Positions 23,979-33,260 are shown, numbered from the stretch's first letter. The stretch: DNA of 37,653 nt from JAERML01 sp035687895 (GCA_035687895.1 DASRUE010000111.1:1-37653), one strand, 5' to 3'. Notes: generated by a model from the sequence alone, not told the origin. A program made the numbers and translations.

Positions 23979-25295
23979 TTACTTAACGTAGTATTTCAAC
24001 GGGTTTGGATCGACGCGACATTCCTCTGCAATCCGAATCCGGTCAATTTTGTTGTCATCACGCAGCTTATAGAGTCGCGGCACCATTTTATCGCGCAGCT
24101 CGATCGGTGTCATTGGGTTGATGAAGATGCTGGTCCCGCCTTCAAAGCCCGCCGGCACGTTCACACGCCACTTTACCAGCACGTGCCACGGCATTTTGTA
24201 AACAGCGTCGATCGGTGTGTAGTACCACTCCTCGTTGCAAGAGATCTGGCCGCCCATCGCTGCATGGACGGCATGGACCAAATTGCTGACCCCGCGGATC
24301 TCATCATCGGAATGCTCGTACGGCCTGCCCGCCTGCCCACGGGAGTAGATCTCGATCGTCGGGTAGCGGTGACCGAGTCCTGCAAAGGCAATGGCGGAGT
24401 CGTTTTCGGCAAAAACCAAGTTATGATGCGCGGCGAAGTTTGCACCGTATTCGTTGAAGACGTTCGCATCCTCGCGCACCATCTTGATCTGGTTGTCGAT
24501 GGATGCGCCCCACTCATCCAGCGCTACCATTTGCTTGTGGAGATGATCGAAGGACGCCCCGGCCGGCCGGAGCCAGTTCTGGAATACGCTCACGTACCTG
24601 ACGTACCTGTTCGTCAGGGAGATGTCGTGGATCGCCTCAATAGTGAACTTGAAGTACCGGAAGTGTTCCTCAAGCGTCATCTCACCAGAGGAAAAGAGTT
24701 CGCTGTCGTGTGTTGCCCCCTCCGTAAAATGCCGTTTTGCAATGATCAACTCATGGCCGCCGCCGAAGAACGCGTCGGCAATTGTCAGCTTTTCCGACAT
24801 CGGCATTTTTTCGATCTGTTCGTCGGTCTTCCCCTCCTGGCGGAGCTTGTAGTGAATGATGTCAGAGATGTGCTTGAGGCCGACAGGGTTGGCAAGGTAG
24901 CCTTCCTTCCATTTCTGCCGGGCAGCAGCCATCTTGTACGCGTAGTTCTTCCGCCAATAATCCAGTGTCACAATCTCAAACATGTTGCCGACACGACGGA
25001 ACTCTGCGGTGGTCTCCGAGTACTTGTCGGCAGGGAGTGTATCCAAACGTTCCCAGTGATCGTGGTGACGGACGAGACGGGATTTCTCCGGAGGGGTCTC
25101 CAGGTACCGCGGCGGGCAGAAACTGCAGTAGTCCTCCGGTGTGTGGAGAGCAAGCGGCCTGGCTGTCTCCGGAATCTCGTTGACGATTGGCTTGTTCCGA
25201 CGTCCGGGCACAGCCCATACTTCGGTCCCCGTGAATGGATTCACCTGCTTCACGGTCCCGTCGGGCATGATGTTGTAGAAGATCGTCGCCTGCAT
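23979..25295 (-). CDS. GalT-like HIT-superfamily nucleotidyltransferase (DUF4921-like)
   Basis: Protein of 438 residues that resembles galactose-1-phosphate uridylyltransferase. Supporting features are a CSFC pair (Cys57, Cys60) as a zinc-type motif, GGGHELIIAKRHF (about 178-190), the HIT-like active-site sequence HLHKQ (251-255) with the presumed nucleophile His253, and NLVFAENDSAIAFA (about 290). This makes transfer of a nucleotidyl group to a sugar phosphate the best inference, but no galK or galE is nearby and the protein differs from canonical GalT. It resembles the family annotated DUF4921. It lies 14 bp after the phosphohexomutase gene. Confidence 0.8.
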   Translation of the reverse strand: MQATIFYNIMPDGTVKQVNPFTGTEVWAVPGRRNKPIVNEIPETARPLALHTPEDYCSFCPPRYLETPPEKSRLVRHHDHWERLDTLPADKYSETTAEFRRVGNMFEIVTLDYWRKNYAYKMAAARQKWKEGYLANPVGLKHISDIIHYKLRQEGKTDEQIEKMPMSEKLTIADAFFGGGHELIIAKRHFTEGATHDSELFSSGEMTLEEHFRYFKFTIEAIHDISLTNRYVRYVSVFQNWLRPAGASFDHLHKQMVALDEWGASIDNQIKMVREDANVFNEYGANFAAHHNLVFAENDSAIAFAGLGHRYPTIEIYSRGQAGRPYEHSDDEIRGVSNLVHAVHAAMGGQISCNEEWYYTPIDAVYKMPWHVLVKWRVNVPAGFEGGTSIFINPMTPIELRDKMVPRLYKLRDDNKIDRIRIAEECRVDPNPLKYYVK

Positions 25296-25309
25296 GCAGT
25301 GCCCCGGAA

Positions 25310-26716
25310 TTATGAGCGATGTGTGGCCGCCGCCAGCAGCGCATCCACTTTTGCAACACTCTCTGCTTCGGCATAAAAACGTATCAGCGGCTCAGTGCCT
25401 GATGCGCGGACCAGCACCCATCCCCCATCAACGAACAGTTTGTTGCCGTCGGTGTCTTTCCGTCCCGTCACCGCATATCCCCCGATTTCCTTGACTCCGC
25501 GCTGATATTTTTTCATAATTGCCAGCTTCTCTTTCTCCGTCACGTGGAGGTCCACACGTTTGAACTCGTGCTGTCCGAACTCGCCCATCAGTTCCTGCAC
25601 CAGGGCGCTCAACGGCTTTCCGCGCACAGCCATCATTTCACAGAGGAGAAGGCCGAGAAAAATTCCGTCGCGTTCCGGGAGATGTCCCTTTACACCGAGC
25701 CCCCCACTCTCCTCGCCGCCGATCAGCACATCCCGTTGCGTCATCAACCGGCAGATATGCTTGAACCCGATGGCCGTCTCGTGCATTGTGAGGCCGTACT
25801 TTGCACACTGCTGGTCCACCATCTGGGTCACCGAGAACGACTTAACCACTTCACCGGTCATTGACTTCTGCTCCACGAAGTACTTCAGGAGAAGAGAAAA
25901 TATCCGGTGGGAGTCCACAAAGTTCCCCTGCTCATCCGTCGCGCCGATCCTGTCCGCATCTCCGTCTGTTGCAATGCCAATATGGTAGCCTTCTCCCCTG
26001 ACATGGTGCGAAAGCTCAGTCAGGTTCTGTGCGAGCGGCTCGGGGTTCGTGCCGGCAAACGATGGGTTGTATGTTTCATGGATCTGTTTTATTCCCGGTA
26101 ACGTTGTATCCAGCACCCCCTGACCGGCTCCATACATCGCATCGTACAGTATCCTGATGCCAGACCTCCGGATAAGGTCGAGGTTGATCTTCGTGGCGAG
26201 ATCGTCCAGATACCGTTGCTTCATCCCTATCATCTGGATTTTCCCCTTGTCCACGAGCTGCGCGAAGGTGTGCTTGCCCGCGGGGAGGTTCTTTCGCTTC
26301 ATGACCTGCGCGAGTTCCTTCTCCACTTTCGTGATCATTTCCGGATGCGCTGGACCGCCGAAGTCTCCCTTGATCTTGAACCCGTTGTACTTCGCCGGGT
26401 TGTGACTTGCAGTGATGACAACACCACCGGCGGCGTTCTCCATCCGGGTGAGAAGTGAGACCATCGGGGTTGTGGCGATACTGTTCGAGAGCTTTACCCT
26501 GAGCCCGGCATTGGCAATCACTTCAGCTGATTTCTCGGCGAACTCACGCGACATGAACCGGGCGTCATACCCGATCACGATGCCGTTCTTCGCCTTCTTG
26601 TGTTTCTTGAAATACCGCGCTGTTGCAAGGGCGACACGTTCCAGGTTCGCAAACGTGAAGTCATCGCCGATGACTGCTCGCCAGCCGTCCGTACCGAATT
26701 TGATGGGTTGAGTCAT
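25310..26716 (-). CDS. phosphoglucomutase/phosphomannomutase family protein
   Basis: Alpha-D-phosphohexomutase of 468 residues that interconverts hexose 1- and 6-phosphates. All four functional loops are present: the phosphoserine loop ITASHNPAKYNGFK (101-114, Ser104), the metal loop ATDGDADRIG (about 246-255), the sugar-specificity loop GGEESGGLG (about 325-333) and the phosphate-binding loop RASGTEPLIR (about 440-449). GEESGG occurs in both phosphoglucomutases and phosphomannomutases, so specificity is open. Followed directly by the GalT-like and YhcH-type genes, which suggests a sugar-phosphate module. Confidence 0.92.
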   Translation of the reverse strand: MTQPIKFGTDGWRAVIGDDFTFANLERVALATARYFKKHKKAKNGIVIGYDARFMSREFAEKSAEVIANAGLRVKLSNSIATTPMVSLLTRMENAAGGVVITASHNPAKYNGFKIKGDFGGPAHPEMITKVEKELAQVMKRKNLPAGKHTFAQLVDKGKIQMIGMKQRYLDDLATKINLDLIRRSGIRILYDAMYGAGQGVLDTTLPGIKQIHETYNPSFAGTNPEPLAQNLTELSHHVRGEGYHIGIATDGDADRIGATDEQGNFVDSHRIFSLLLKYFVEQKSMTGEVVKSFSVTQMVDQQCAKYGLTMHETAIGFKHICRLMTQRDVLIGGEESGGLGVKGHLPERDGIFLGLLLCEMMAVRGKPLSALVQELMGEFGQHEFKRVDLHVTEKEKLAIMKKYQRGVKEIGGYAVTGRKDTDGNKLFVDGGWVLVRASGTEPLIRFYAEAESVAKVDALLAAATHRS

Positions 26717-26746
26717 TGTTCCTTTATTTCCTGAGAACCTTACTCA

Positions 26747-26774
26747 AGGATAAAACAATTCGCTCGCTAAGCAA
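26747..26774 (-). promoter_or_regulatory. possible promoter of the phosphohexomutase cluster
   Basis: Minus strand TTGCTT (26774-26769), 16-bp spacer, TATCCT (26752-26747) followed by TG. It is weaker than the other sites because the spacer is 16 and the fifth base departs from TAnnTT. Confidence 0.4.
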
Positions 26775-26806
26775 GTCGGTGTCTTTGCACTTTTGTGGTG
26801 GAGTCT

Positions 26807-28090
26807 TTATCGGTTGAACGCTCCTATCCCCGCATACATGCCGTTGGTTCCGAGCTCTTCCTGAATGCGCAGAAGTTGGTTGTACTTTGCGATCCGGTCG
26901 GTGCGGCTTGCCGAGCCGGTCTTGATTTGTCCCGCATTTGTGGCAACGGCAATGTCTGCAATCGTTGCGTCCTCTGTTTCGCCGGAGCGGTGACTGATGA
27001 CGCATGTATAGCCCGCACGTTTTGCCATCTCTATGGCATCGAGTGTTTCGGTCAGCGTGCCGATCTGATTCACTTTGATGAGGATGGAGTTCGCCACCCC
27101 ATGCTCGATCCCTTTGTGTAAGAATTCCGTGTTTGTGACAAACAAGTCATCCCCTACAAGCTGGACCTTCTTGCCGAGCGTGTCGGTCATGAGTTTCCAT
27201 CCATCCCAATCGTTCTCGGACATCCCATCCTCAATCGAAATGATCGGATATTGCTTCACCCATTGCTCGTAGAACCTCACCATCTGCTCTGAGGACTTCG
27301 AGGATTTGTCCGACTTGCTGAAGACGTACTTTCCGTTCTCGAAAAACTCACTCGATGCAGGGTCAAGCGCAAGGTAGATGTCCTTTCCCGGCTCGTAGTT
27401 CGCCTTGCCAATGGCTTCAAGAATCACCTCGACTGCCTCTTCGTTCGATTTCAGGCTCGGTGCAAACCCGCCTTCATCACCGACGGCTGTGTTGTAACCC
27501 TTCTTATGCAGCACTGACTTGAGCGCATGGAACACTTCAGCTCCCATTCGTAACGCTTCGCTGAAGCTTGGCGCGCTTACGGGAACAATCATGAACTCCT
27601 GAAGGTCGACGTTGTTGTCCGCGTGCTTGCCGCCGTTGAGGATATTCATCATCGGGACCGGGAGGTACTTCGCATTTGTCCCTCCGATGTAACGATAGAG
27701 AGGCAGATGGAGAGATAGGGCGGCCGCTTTCGCAACGGCCAGGGAAACGCCGAGGATCGCATTGGCGCCGAGCTTTGACTTATTTGGCGTGCCGTCCAGC
27801 TCGATCATCATCCTGTCGATTCCGACCTGATCGAGCGCATCGAAACCGGTTAGTTCTCCGGCAAGCGTGTTGTTCACATGCTCGACAGCATTCAGTACTC
27901 CTTTACCGAGGTAGCGGGCTTTATCACCGTCACGCAATTCTACGGCTTCATGTTCCCCTGTGGAGGCGCCGCTGGGTACTGCCGCGCGGCCTTTGATGCT
28001 GTTTTCCAGTTCAACATCTACTTCAATTGTAGGGTTACCTCGTGAATCGAGTATCTCGCGTGCATAGACATCGGTAATCGTCGTGGTCAT
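26807..28090 (-). CDS. eno: enolase
   Basis: Glycolytic enzyme converting 2-phosphoglycerate to phosphoenolpyruvate. The 427-residue length is standard. Visible are AREILDSRGNPTIEVDV (9-25), the mobile loop PSGASTGEHEAVELRDGD (39-56), the metal ligands in LALDPASSEF and SIEDGMSE, the catalytic Lys in LIKVNQIGT (about 335) and the signature SHRSGETEDATIADIAV with GQIKTGSASRTDR. ATG 28090 is preceded by GAGGAG. No convincing promoter is seen in the 186-bp gap upstream. Confidence 0.98.
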   Translation of the reverse strand: MTTTITDVYAREILDSRGNPTIEVDVELENSIKGRAAVPSGASTGEHEAVELRDGDKARYLGKGVLNAVEHVNNTLAGELTGFDALDQVGIDRMMIELDGTPNKSKLGANAILGVSLAVAKAAALSLHLPLYRYIGGTNAKYLPVPMMNILNGGKHADNNVDLQEFMIVPVSAPSFSEALRMGAEVFHALKSVLHKKGYNTAVGDEGGFAPSLKSNEEAVEVILEAIGKANYEPGKDIYLALDPASSEFFENGKYVFSKSDKSSKSSEQMVRFYEQWVKQYPIISIEDGMSENDWDGWKLMTDTLGKKVQLVGDDLFVTNTEFLHKGIEHGVANSILIKVNQIGTLTETLDAIEMAKRAGYTCVISHRSGETEDATIADIAVATNAGQIKTGSASRTDRIAKYNQLLRIQEELGTNGMYAGIGAFNR

Positions 28091-28211
28091 TCTTCTAACT
28101 CCTCGTCGGCAATTGCAGTTTCAAGGGGGAGAATTATGGAAGGTACAAAAAGGTGTAGAAAGAAAGCCAAAACCGTTGACAAAATCAATGAAGAATCTCG
28201 GCTTGGTGGCT

Positions 28212-28254
28212 GCAGTTCCAGGGAAAAGCTCCAGAACAAGGCGCAGGGAACTGC
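28212..28254. repeat. inverted repeat between the GT9 gene and eno
   Basis: GCAGTTCC (28212-28219) and GGAACTGC (28247-28254) form a perfect 8-bp inverted repeat separated by 27 nt. It has no T tract on either side, so it is not a standard terminator. It lies in the 186-bp gap that should hold the eno leader or promoter. Confidence 0.4.
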
Positions 28255-28276
28255 TCTCCTGACTGGTCAGACCACA

Positions 28277-29323
28277 TTATCGGGAAACAACTTGACCAAC
28301 GGCAAGAAACACTTCGCGAACAGAAAGCAGCTTCATGCACTCCATGAATCCCTCACCTTTCCGGTTGCAGAAGTCGAGATGACAGGGGTGACAGGAAACG
28401 TCTCTGCGGAGGGCCGTGTGTCCCTGCTCGCGCGCGTACGGGAACCAGATATTCTCCTCGCCAGGTCCGAAGATACCTATAGTCGGTGTTCCCACGGCAG
28501 CAGCGATATGCATCGTCCCGTTATCATTGGCGACGTACGCAGCACAATGTGAGAGGATGGCAGCAAGCTGGCGGAGCGGAAGATCGGCAATAACTTTCAC
28601 GGAGGCAGTCGAAGACCTCAATACTTCTTTTACAGCGTCGCCATCGCCAGGGCCTGCGGTGATGATGACCTGTGCGCCGAGTTTCGCTGTCAGCATGTCG
28701 GCAAGTTCGCCAAACCTCTCGGGCAGCCAGCACTTGGCGGGCCACGTCGCTCCGGGGTGGAGGCCAATGATCGTCTTTGAAAAGTCCAGCGGCGCGGTAT
28801 CGTGATCGAGCCACTGTAGGTAGATGCGTGCTTCGCGCCGCTCATCTTCGGTAACGAAGATTTCCGTCTTCATTGCGGTGGGTGGAATACCCGCGGCACG
28901 GATAAACTGATTGTGGAACTCAATGGCGGTCTTCGGTTCCCCGTTATCCCGCACACGAACGGTATAGAGCGAACCCCGCCCTTTCCGCTCCGCGCCGACT
29001 CTTACCTTTGCACCGCTGAGATATGTGAGCAGAGCCGAACGGGGATTACCAAAAAGATCGATGGCGAGATCGAAACCGCGACGCCGGAGTTGCCACGCGA
29101 CCCGCGGCTGCTCGAAGATTGTCGGCTTGGCGAAATCGAACGGGATGATGTCGTTCAGGTTGGGGTTGTGCTCAAGCAGGGAGACAGCGTTCTTCTCTCC
29201 CATGTATGCAATGTAGGCATCGGGGTATGCATTGCGCACAGAGCGAATCAACGGCGTGGTCAGCACCACATCGCCGATGAACTTCATGCGTGTGAGGAGG
29301 ATGCGATTGTACGGGAGTGCCAA
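28277..29323 (-). CDS. GT9-family heptosyltransferase-like protein
   Basis: GT-B glycosyltransferase of 348 residues similar to ADP-heptose:LPS heptosyltransferases, so probably acting in lipopolysaccharide core synthesis at the inner face of the inner membrane. It shows RILLTRMKFIGDVVLTTPLI at the N-terminus, FDLAIDLFGNPRSALLTYLSG (about 84-104), IGLHPGATWPAKCWLPERF (about 187-205) and the C-terminal NDNGTMHIAAAVGTPTIGIFGPG (about 268-290). The conserved N-terminus requires the TTG at 29323, because the first ATG would remove it. The sugar donor is not determined. Confidence 0.88.
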   Translation of the reverse strand: MALPYNRILLTRMKFIGDVVLTTPLIRSVRNAYPDAYIAYMGEKNAVSLLEHNPNLNDIIPFDFAKPTIFEQPRVAWQLRRRGFDLAIDLFGNPRSALLTYLSGAKVRVGAERKGRGSLYTVRVRDNGEPKTAIEFHNQFIRAAGIPPTAMKTEIFVTEDERREARIYLQWLDHDTAPLDFSKTIIGLHPGATWPAKCWLPERFGELADMLTAKLGAQVIITAGPGDGDAVKEVLRSSTASVKVIADLPLRQLAAILSHCAAYVANDNGTMHIAAAVGTPTIGIFGPGEENIWFPYAREQGHTALRRDVSCHPCHLDFCNRKGEGFMECMKLLSVREVFLAVGQVVSR

Positions 29324-29359
29324 GGAGGTTTGTTTTCTGAGATTGAACAGCCGCGGATT

Positions 29360-29388
29360 ATTTTACCGAAACCAGGCCCGAAAATCAA
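29360..29388 (-). promoter_or_regulatory. predicted promoter of the GT9 gene
   Basis: Minus strand TTGATT (29388-29383), 17-bp spacer, TAAAAT (29365-29360). The -35 box overlaps the stop codon of the upstream metallopeptidase gene. The leader would be about 30 nt. Confidence 0.55.
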
Positions 29389-31670
29389 GGCAACAGATAT
29401 TTCCCCATCCACTCGCAACGCTCCACCCACTCATTCACCTCGTTCCGGGCAACGTCGGTGGCAATGAAGTTCAGCGACGTCCAGTACAACGACTTTGCCT
29501 CCTCGAACCGTTTGAGTCTGAACATGCCGTACCCCATTGTTTTCCAGCGTAGGGCCTCGATCTGAGGAACACCGATCCCCGGCGCCAATTGCCGTAGAAC
29601 ACGTATGGCATCGTCCCATCGGTGAAGTCGCGTCAGCACTCTTCCCTTATGATAGAGCGGAAGCCAATGAATGCTATCGACCACCATTGAATCAAGCGTG
29701 GATATTCGAAGTGTATCCGAGGCAGAGGAAAGGTAGTACCGGAACAACGCATCTCGGTTGATCGTATCTTTAACGGCTGTACTGCACACGAGCGCAGCTT
29801 CGGTGAGAGGTTCCGTAATCTCCGCACATGCCACGCGATGGAAGAGATCGAGGGCGCTTGTGTAATTCCCCTCACCCCATCGGGCAAGACCGATGTTGAC
29901 CAGAAGCGGAAGATACTGTGCCGGATTGGGGTCTTTCATGATAATCGTATCAAGTGCCGTCGTCAAAACTGCGAACTCCCGTGCGTGCAATGCGCTTGCA
30001 AGGTAACCGCTCAGCGCGTCGTACCCTCTTCCATCGTCATACGATTGACCGTACAATCTGGCAGCAGTCGTATAGTCCTTCCCGATAAACTTCTCGCGCG
30101 CCTCGGCGTTTCTGGCTGCAATTACACGCGCACAGACCTTCTGAAAGATTGCCGGACGGCGAAACAATACGTCGATCGCATCGCGGTCACCATCCGTCAC
30201 CGGGATTCTGTCGAGGAATCCCTGCCATTCCGTGATCAGATCGCCGAGCGACCTCCCATAGATGAGATCATACTCGCCGTTCCGATACAATTGCATCATC
30301 CTTCGGATGCCATACCGATCGATGAGGAAGCGACAGAAGGAACCGGCCACCACATAGCTCACCGACGAAGATTGCGCTGCAAACCCAGTTATAGTCATTA
30401 ACCAACTGATGTCTGGCGCCACTCCGAACTTCCTCATTCCGGCGGCATACTGATGCAGTGTCCGGTTTCCCCAGTCCCATTCGATGGCCATGGCGAGGCC
30501 TTCGACCAGTCCTGTGCTGAGGCTTGCATGAATCACCGGCATCCCGAAAGGGGCAGCGAGAACGTGGACCAGCTCATGCTTGAGCGTGCCGTCAAGGGAG
30601 TGCTTCGCGATGTGGATCTGGTTGCTCCATGGCTTGGCAATGTTGGTGTTTCCCACTCCCATCAATCGCTGTTTCACTTCTGCCGAAGGGTAGATGTATG
30701 ACTCCACCCGCCCGTGGAATGGAAGGTGAAGTGCATCGCAAAGCTGCATGAGCCGAAACTCGTGCTCAGCCCCAATCCATTTGATCTCGTCCCCGGAGTA
30801 TGATTCACCGCTATAGTAGATCGTGAAATGTTCGGTGGTGAACGAGGAACCAAGCTGACCTTGGATGTACCCGGCAGGTGACTCAAACCCCAGCTGCGCG
30901 CGAAACAGATACACACCAACAAGAACAACACAGACGGCAGCGCTTCTACTCCTCACTTCCGGACTAACCAATACGCGAACAAGGGCAATGCCTTTGGCCG
31001 TTGTTGGTGCAGCAAACTTGACCGATCGCAGGAGAAGGAACGTCATCCAGAGAACGACGCCCCCCGCGAACAGAGTGAAAAACCTGAACCATACCAGGGC
31101 ACGGGGAATGCCAAGCGACTCATCATAAGTGAGTCCGGGGAAATACCCGTAAAAGAAATTGTAGGAAAAAATCGCTGGCGTATAGTATCCGAGTCCAAGC
31201 GTATAGGCGAACGTCGCCAGCATGAAGAGGATGAACATCATTCTTGGAAATCGATAGTGCGCCGCACAGAAGAATGCGATGGCGCCCGCAAACAGAACGC
31301 TGACGGTTGGGATAAGGAGAAAGAATCCGGCACCCTCTGCAACCGAGCAATTCTTCACGAACAGTGCGTTGGTCAGCATTACAGCCAGTGGGATAATCAG
31401 AAGAGTGAGATTGATCTTCGCTGCAATGAGGAAGGCGTTTCTGCCGATCGCGACCCTCGCGTCCGGCTCGAGGTCGGGACCGGACAACAACGGTCTTACA
31501 AGCGAGATCGTAAGGAACCCTGCGATCAACGATCCGAGAAGACCGATGAGGAACGAAAACTCAAACCCGAGGTAGTTTAGAAGAGGAACCTGTGTGGAGA
31601 TGAGTGAGGCGACTGCATACAACCCAACAGACAACAATACCGGACGTGATCGGAGGGAGCCCATACACAT
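29385..31670 (-). CDS. multi-pass membrane metallopeptidase (gluzincin) with TPR-like tail
   Basis: Protein of 761 residues. Residues 11-260 hold about seven hydrophobic segments. A soluble domain follows with HFTIYYSG (281-288), the zinc motif HELVH (365-369) and a downstream Glu in GLVEGLAMAIE (Glu390), the pattern of gluzincin peptidases such as the MA-like family. The C-terminal 250 residues are helical repeats of TPR type (LYGQSYDDGRGYDALSGYLA, ALDLFHRVAC, RLHRWDDAIRVLRQL). No characterised homologue is recognised; a membrane-bound protease, or a scaffold built on a protease fold, is inferred. Its start at ATG 31670 follows a predicted promoter. Confidence 0.75.
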   Translation of the reverse strand: MCMGSLRSRPVLLSVGLYAVASLISTQVPLLNYLGFEFSFLIGLLGSLIAGFLTISLVRPLLSGPDLEPDARVAIGRNAFLIAAKINLTLLIIPLAVMLTNALFVKNCSVAEGAGFFLLIPTVSVLFAGAIAFFCAAHYRFPRMMFILFMLATFAYTLGLGYYTPAIFSYNFFYGYFPGLTYDESLGIPRALVWFRFFTLFAGGVVLWMTFLLLRSVKFAAPTTAKGIALVRVLVSPEVRSRSAAVCVVLVGVYLFRAQLGFESPAGYIQGQLGSSFTTEHFTIYYSGESYSGDEIKWIGAEHEFRLMQLCDALHLPFHGRVESYIYPSAEVKQRLMGVGNTNIAKPWSNQIHIAKHSLDGTLKHELVHVLAAPFGMPVIHASLSTGLVEGLAMAIEWDWGNRTLHQYAAGMRKFGVAPDISWLMTITGFAAQSSSVSYVVAGSFCRFLIDRYGIRRMMQLYRNGEYDLIYGRSLGDLITEWQGFLDRIPVTDGDRDAIDVLFRRPAIFQKVCARVIAARNAEAREKFIGKDYTTAARLYGQSYDDGRGYDALSGYLASALHAREFAVLTTALDTIIMKDPNPAQYLPLLVNIGLARWGEGNYTSALDLFHRVACAEITEPLTEAALVCSTAVKDTINRDALFRYYLSSASDTLRISTLDSMVVDSIHWLPLYHKGRVLTRLHRWDDAIRVLRQLAPGIGVPQIEALRWKTMGYGMFRLKRFEEAKSLYWTSLNFIATDVARNEVNEWVERCEWMGKYLLP

Positions 31671-31713
31671 TGGTTTCTTTCAACACAAAGACACGAAGCT
31701 ACACACAGGATTA

Positions 31714-31744
31714 CAAAGATAGTATCACTCGGGCAGGACGAACA
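31714..31744 (-). promoter_or_regulatory. predicted promoter of the membrane metallopeptidase gene
   Basis: Minus strand TATCTTTG (31721-31714) matches TAnnTTTG exactly. The -35 region 17 bp upstream is TGTTCG, a poor match, so the site depends on its -10 element. The leader would be about 40 nt. Confidence 0.45.
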
Positions 31745-31803
31745 TGCTTTCTTTCCCGTGATGTGCTGCAAACCGGAATCTTCAGCCAAGCCCTCTGCGA
31801 ACT

Positions 31804-33066
31804 CTAGAACTCTTCTCCGGCGACTCGTTGAATATCGGCCCCGAGCGCCTGGAGCTTCTTCTCGATGGCTTCATAGCCCCGATCAATATGATAAACACGG
31901 AGAACTTCCGTTGTCCCTTCGGCCACAAGTCCAGCGAGGATCAACGAGGCGGACGCCCGCAGGTCGGTCGACATGACGGTTGCTCCCATCAACTGCTTCA
32001 CGCCACGGACAACTGCCGCGTTCTCCTTCATTTCGATGTCAGCACCGAGCCGGACAAGTTCGGGAACGTGTTTGAACCGGTCGGTGTAGATCGTGTCCGT
32101 TACAATCGAGGTTCCGTTGGCAATCGCCATCATTGAGATCCACTGTGCTTGCATGTCGGTGGGGAAGCCCGGGTAGATTGTTGCGGTCACATCAGCGGGG
32201 GCGATATGCTCGGGAGCCTCTAATGTAATCCGGGTTCCCTCGGTCTTTATCCTGCAACCTGCATCTTCGAGTTTTGCGGTAAGTGCCGACAGATGGCCTG
32301 GATTGACATGGTTGAGCGTGACGGACCCCTTTGTCATGGCGCCGGCAACGAGAAACGTTCCCGCCTCAATTCTATCCGGGATTGTATCCGCGGTGACAGG
32401 ATGAAGTTCTTCCACTCCTTCGATCTCGAGTCTGTTGGTTCCGACACCATCAATCCTCGCTCCCATGGCCTGAAGGAACTCCACTAATGAAGTGATTTCC
32501 GGCTCAATGGCTGCATTTTCGATCAGGGTTGTCCCTTTTGCAAGAACTGCTGCCATCAGAACATTGCCTGTTGCCCCAACGCTCGACACATCAAAATACA
32601 CTTTCGCTCCGTTGAGCCTTCCTGCTTTTGCAATGATGTACCCCCGTTTCAACTCAACCTCGGCACCTAACTTGCGCATCCCTTCCAGGTGAAGGTTCAC
32701 CGGCCTGGGACCCCAGGCACAGCCACCCGGCAGCGACACCTTCGCCCGTCCGTACCGGGCCAGCAGTGGCCCGAGCACGTAAATTGATGCGCGCATTTTT
32801 TTCACATGCTCATATGGGGCTTCTTGCTTGATGATACTCGAAGTATCGAGAGTCAGAAGATGATCCTTCAGCGTGATCTTTGCCCCCATCGACTTCAGGA
32901 GGCTTGACATGGTTGCCACGTCACGCAGCGAGGGGGTGTTTGAAAGTCGGAAAACGCCATTTGACAACAGCGCTGCCGGCATCAAGGCGAGCGTCGCGTT
33001 CTTTGCACCGCTGATAGTGACGGTGCCGTTGAGTTTCTTTCCACCATGAATGACGAACTTGTCCAC
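31804..33066 (-). CDS. murA: UDP-N-acetylglucosamine 1-carboxyvinyltransferase
   Basis: First committed enzyme of peptidoglycan synthesis, transferring enolpyruvate from PEP to UDP-GlcNAc. The 420-residue protein shows GGKKLNGTVTISGAKNATL at the N-terminus (8-26, with the KN pair of the active site), the active-site loop LPGGCAWGPRP with Cys116, the target of fosfomycin in sensitive enzymes, and TIYPGFPTDMQAQ (about 295-307). Start is GTG 33066, preceded by AAGGA. It is divergent from the BtuF-like gene. Confidence 0.97.
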   Translation of the reverse strand: MDKFVIHGGKKLNGTVTISGAKNATLALMPAALLSNGVFRLSNTPSLRDVATMSSLLKSMGAKITLKDHLLTLDTSSIIKQEAPYEHVKKMRASIYVLGPLLARYGRAKVSLPGGCAWGPRPVNLHLEGMRKLGAEVELKRGYIIAKAGRLNGAKVYFDVSSVGATGNVLMAAVLAKGTTLIENAAIEPEITSLVEFLQAMGARIDGVGTNRLEIEGVEELHPVTADTIPDRIEAGTFLVAGAMTKGSVTLNHVNPGHLSALTAKLEDAGCRIKTEGTRITLEAPEHIAPADVTATIYPGFPTDMQAQWISMMAIANGTSIVTDTIYTDRFKHVPELVRLGADIEMKENAAVVRGVKQLMGATVMSTDLRASASLILAGLVAEGTTEVLRVYHIDRGYEAIEKKLQALGADIQRVAGEEF

Positions 33067-33152
33067 TATGATCCTTCGGTCAGAGTTATGAAAAAGATTA
33101 TCAGTGTGAGGGTGGTACTCTTGCGGAAGCGCTTTGTTCCGGTTGCGTGAGC

Positions 33153-33181
33153 AATGTGACCAAAAAAGAGTGGAAAGTCAA
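33153..33181 (-). promoter_or_regulatory. predicted promoter of murA
   Basis: Minus strand TTGACT (33181-33176), 17-bp spacer, CACATT (33158-33153). The -35 box is good and the -10 box is weak. The leader would be about 80 nt. Confidence 0.4.
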
Positions 33182-33260
33182 TGCACGAAAAAGCACAAGC
33201 GTCACGTCTGTTCACGCTAGCATATCCTTTGTACTAGAAAGTCATTCGCATGCAGTTCGC

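Noticed and set aside
24590..24625. Near-tandem repeat ACGTACCTG twice
   Set aside because: It encodes the RYVRYV stretch of the GalT-like protein, a short coding coincidence.
24183..25376. A 397-codon open frame on the plus strand opposite the GalT-like gene
   Set aside because: It lies wholly antisense to a gene with clear family motifs, has no recognisable protein features, and reflects GC-biased codon use of the real gene.
28136..28552. A 138-codon plus-strand frame covering the GT9-eno gap
   Set aside because: Most of it is antisense to the GT9 C-terminus, and the intergenic part has no protein-like character.
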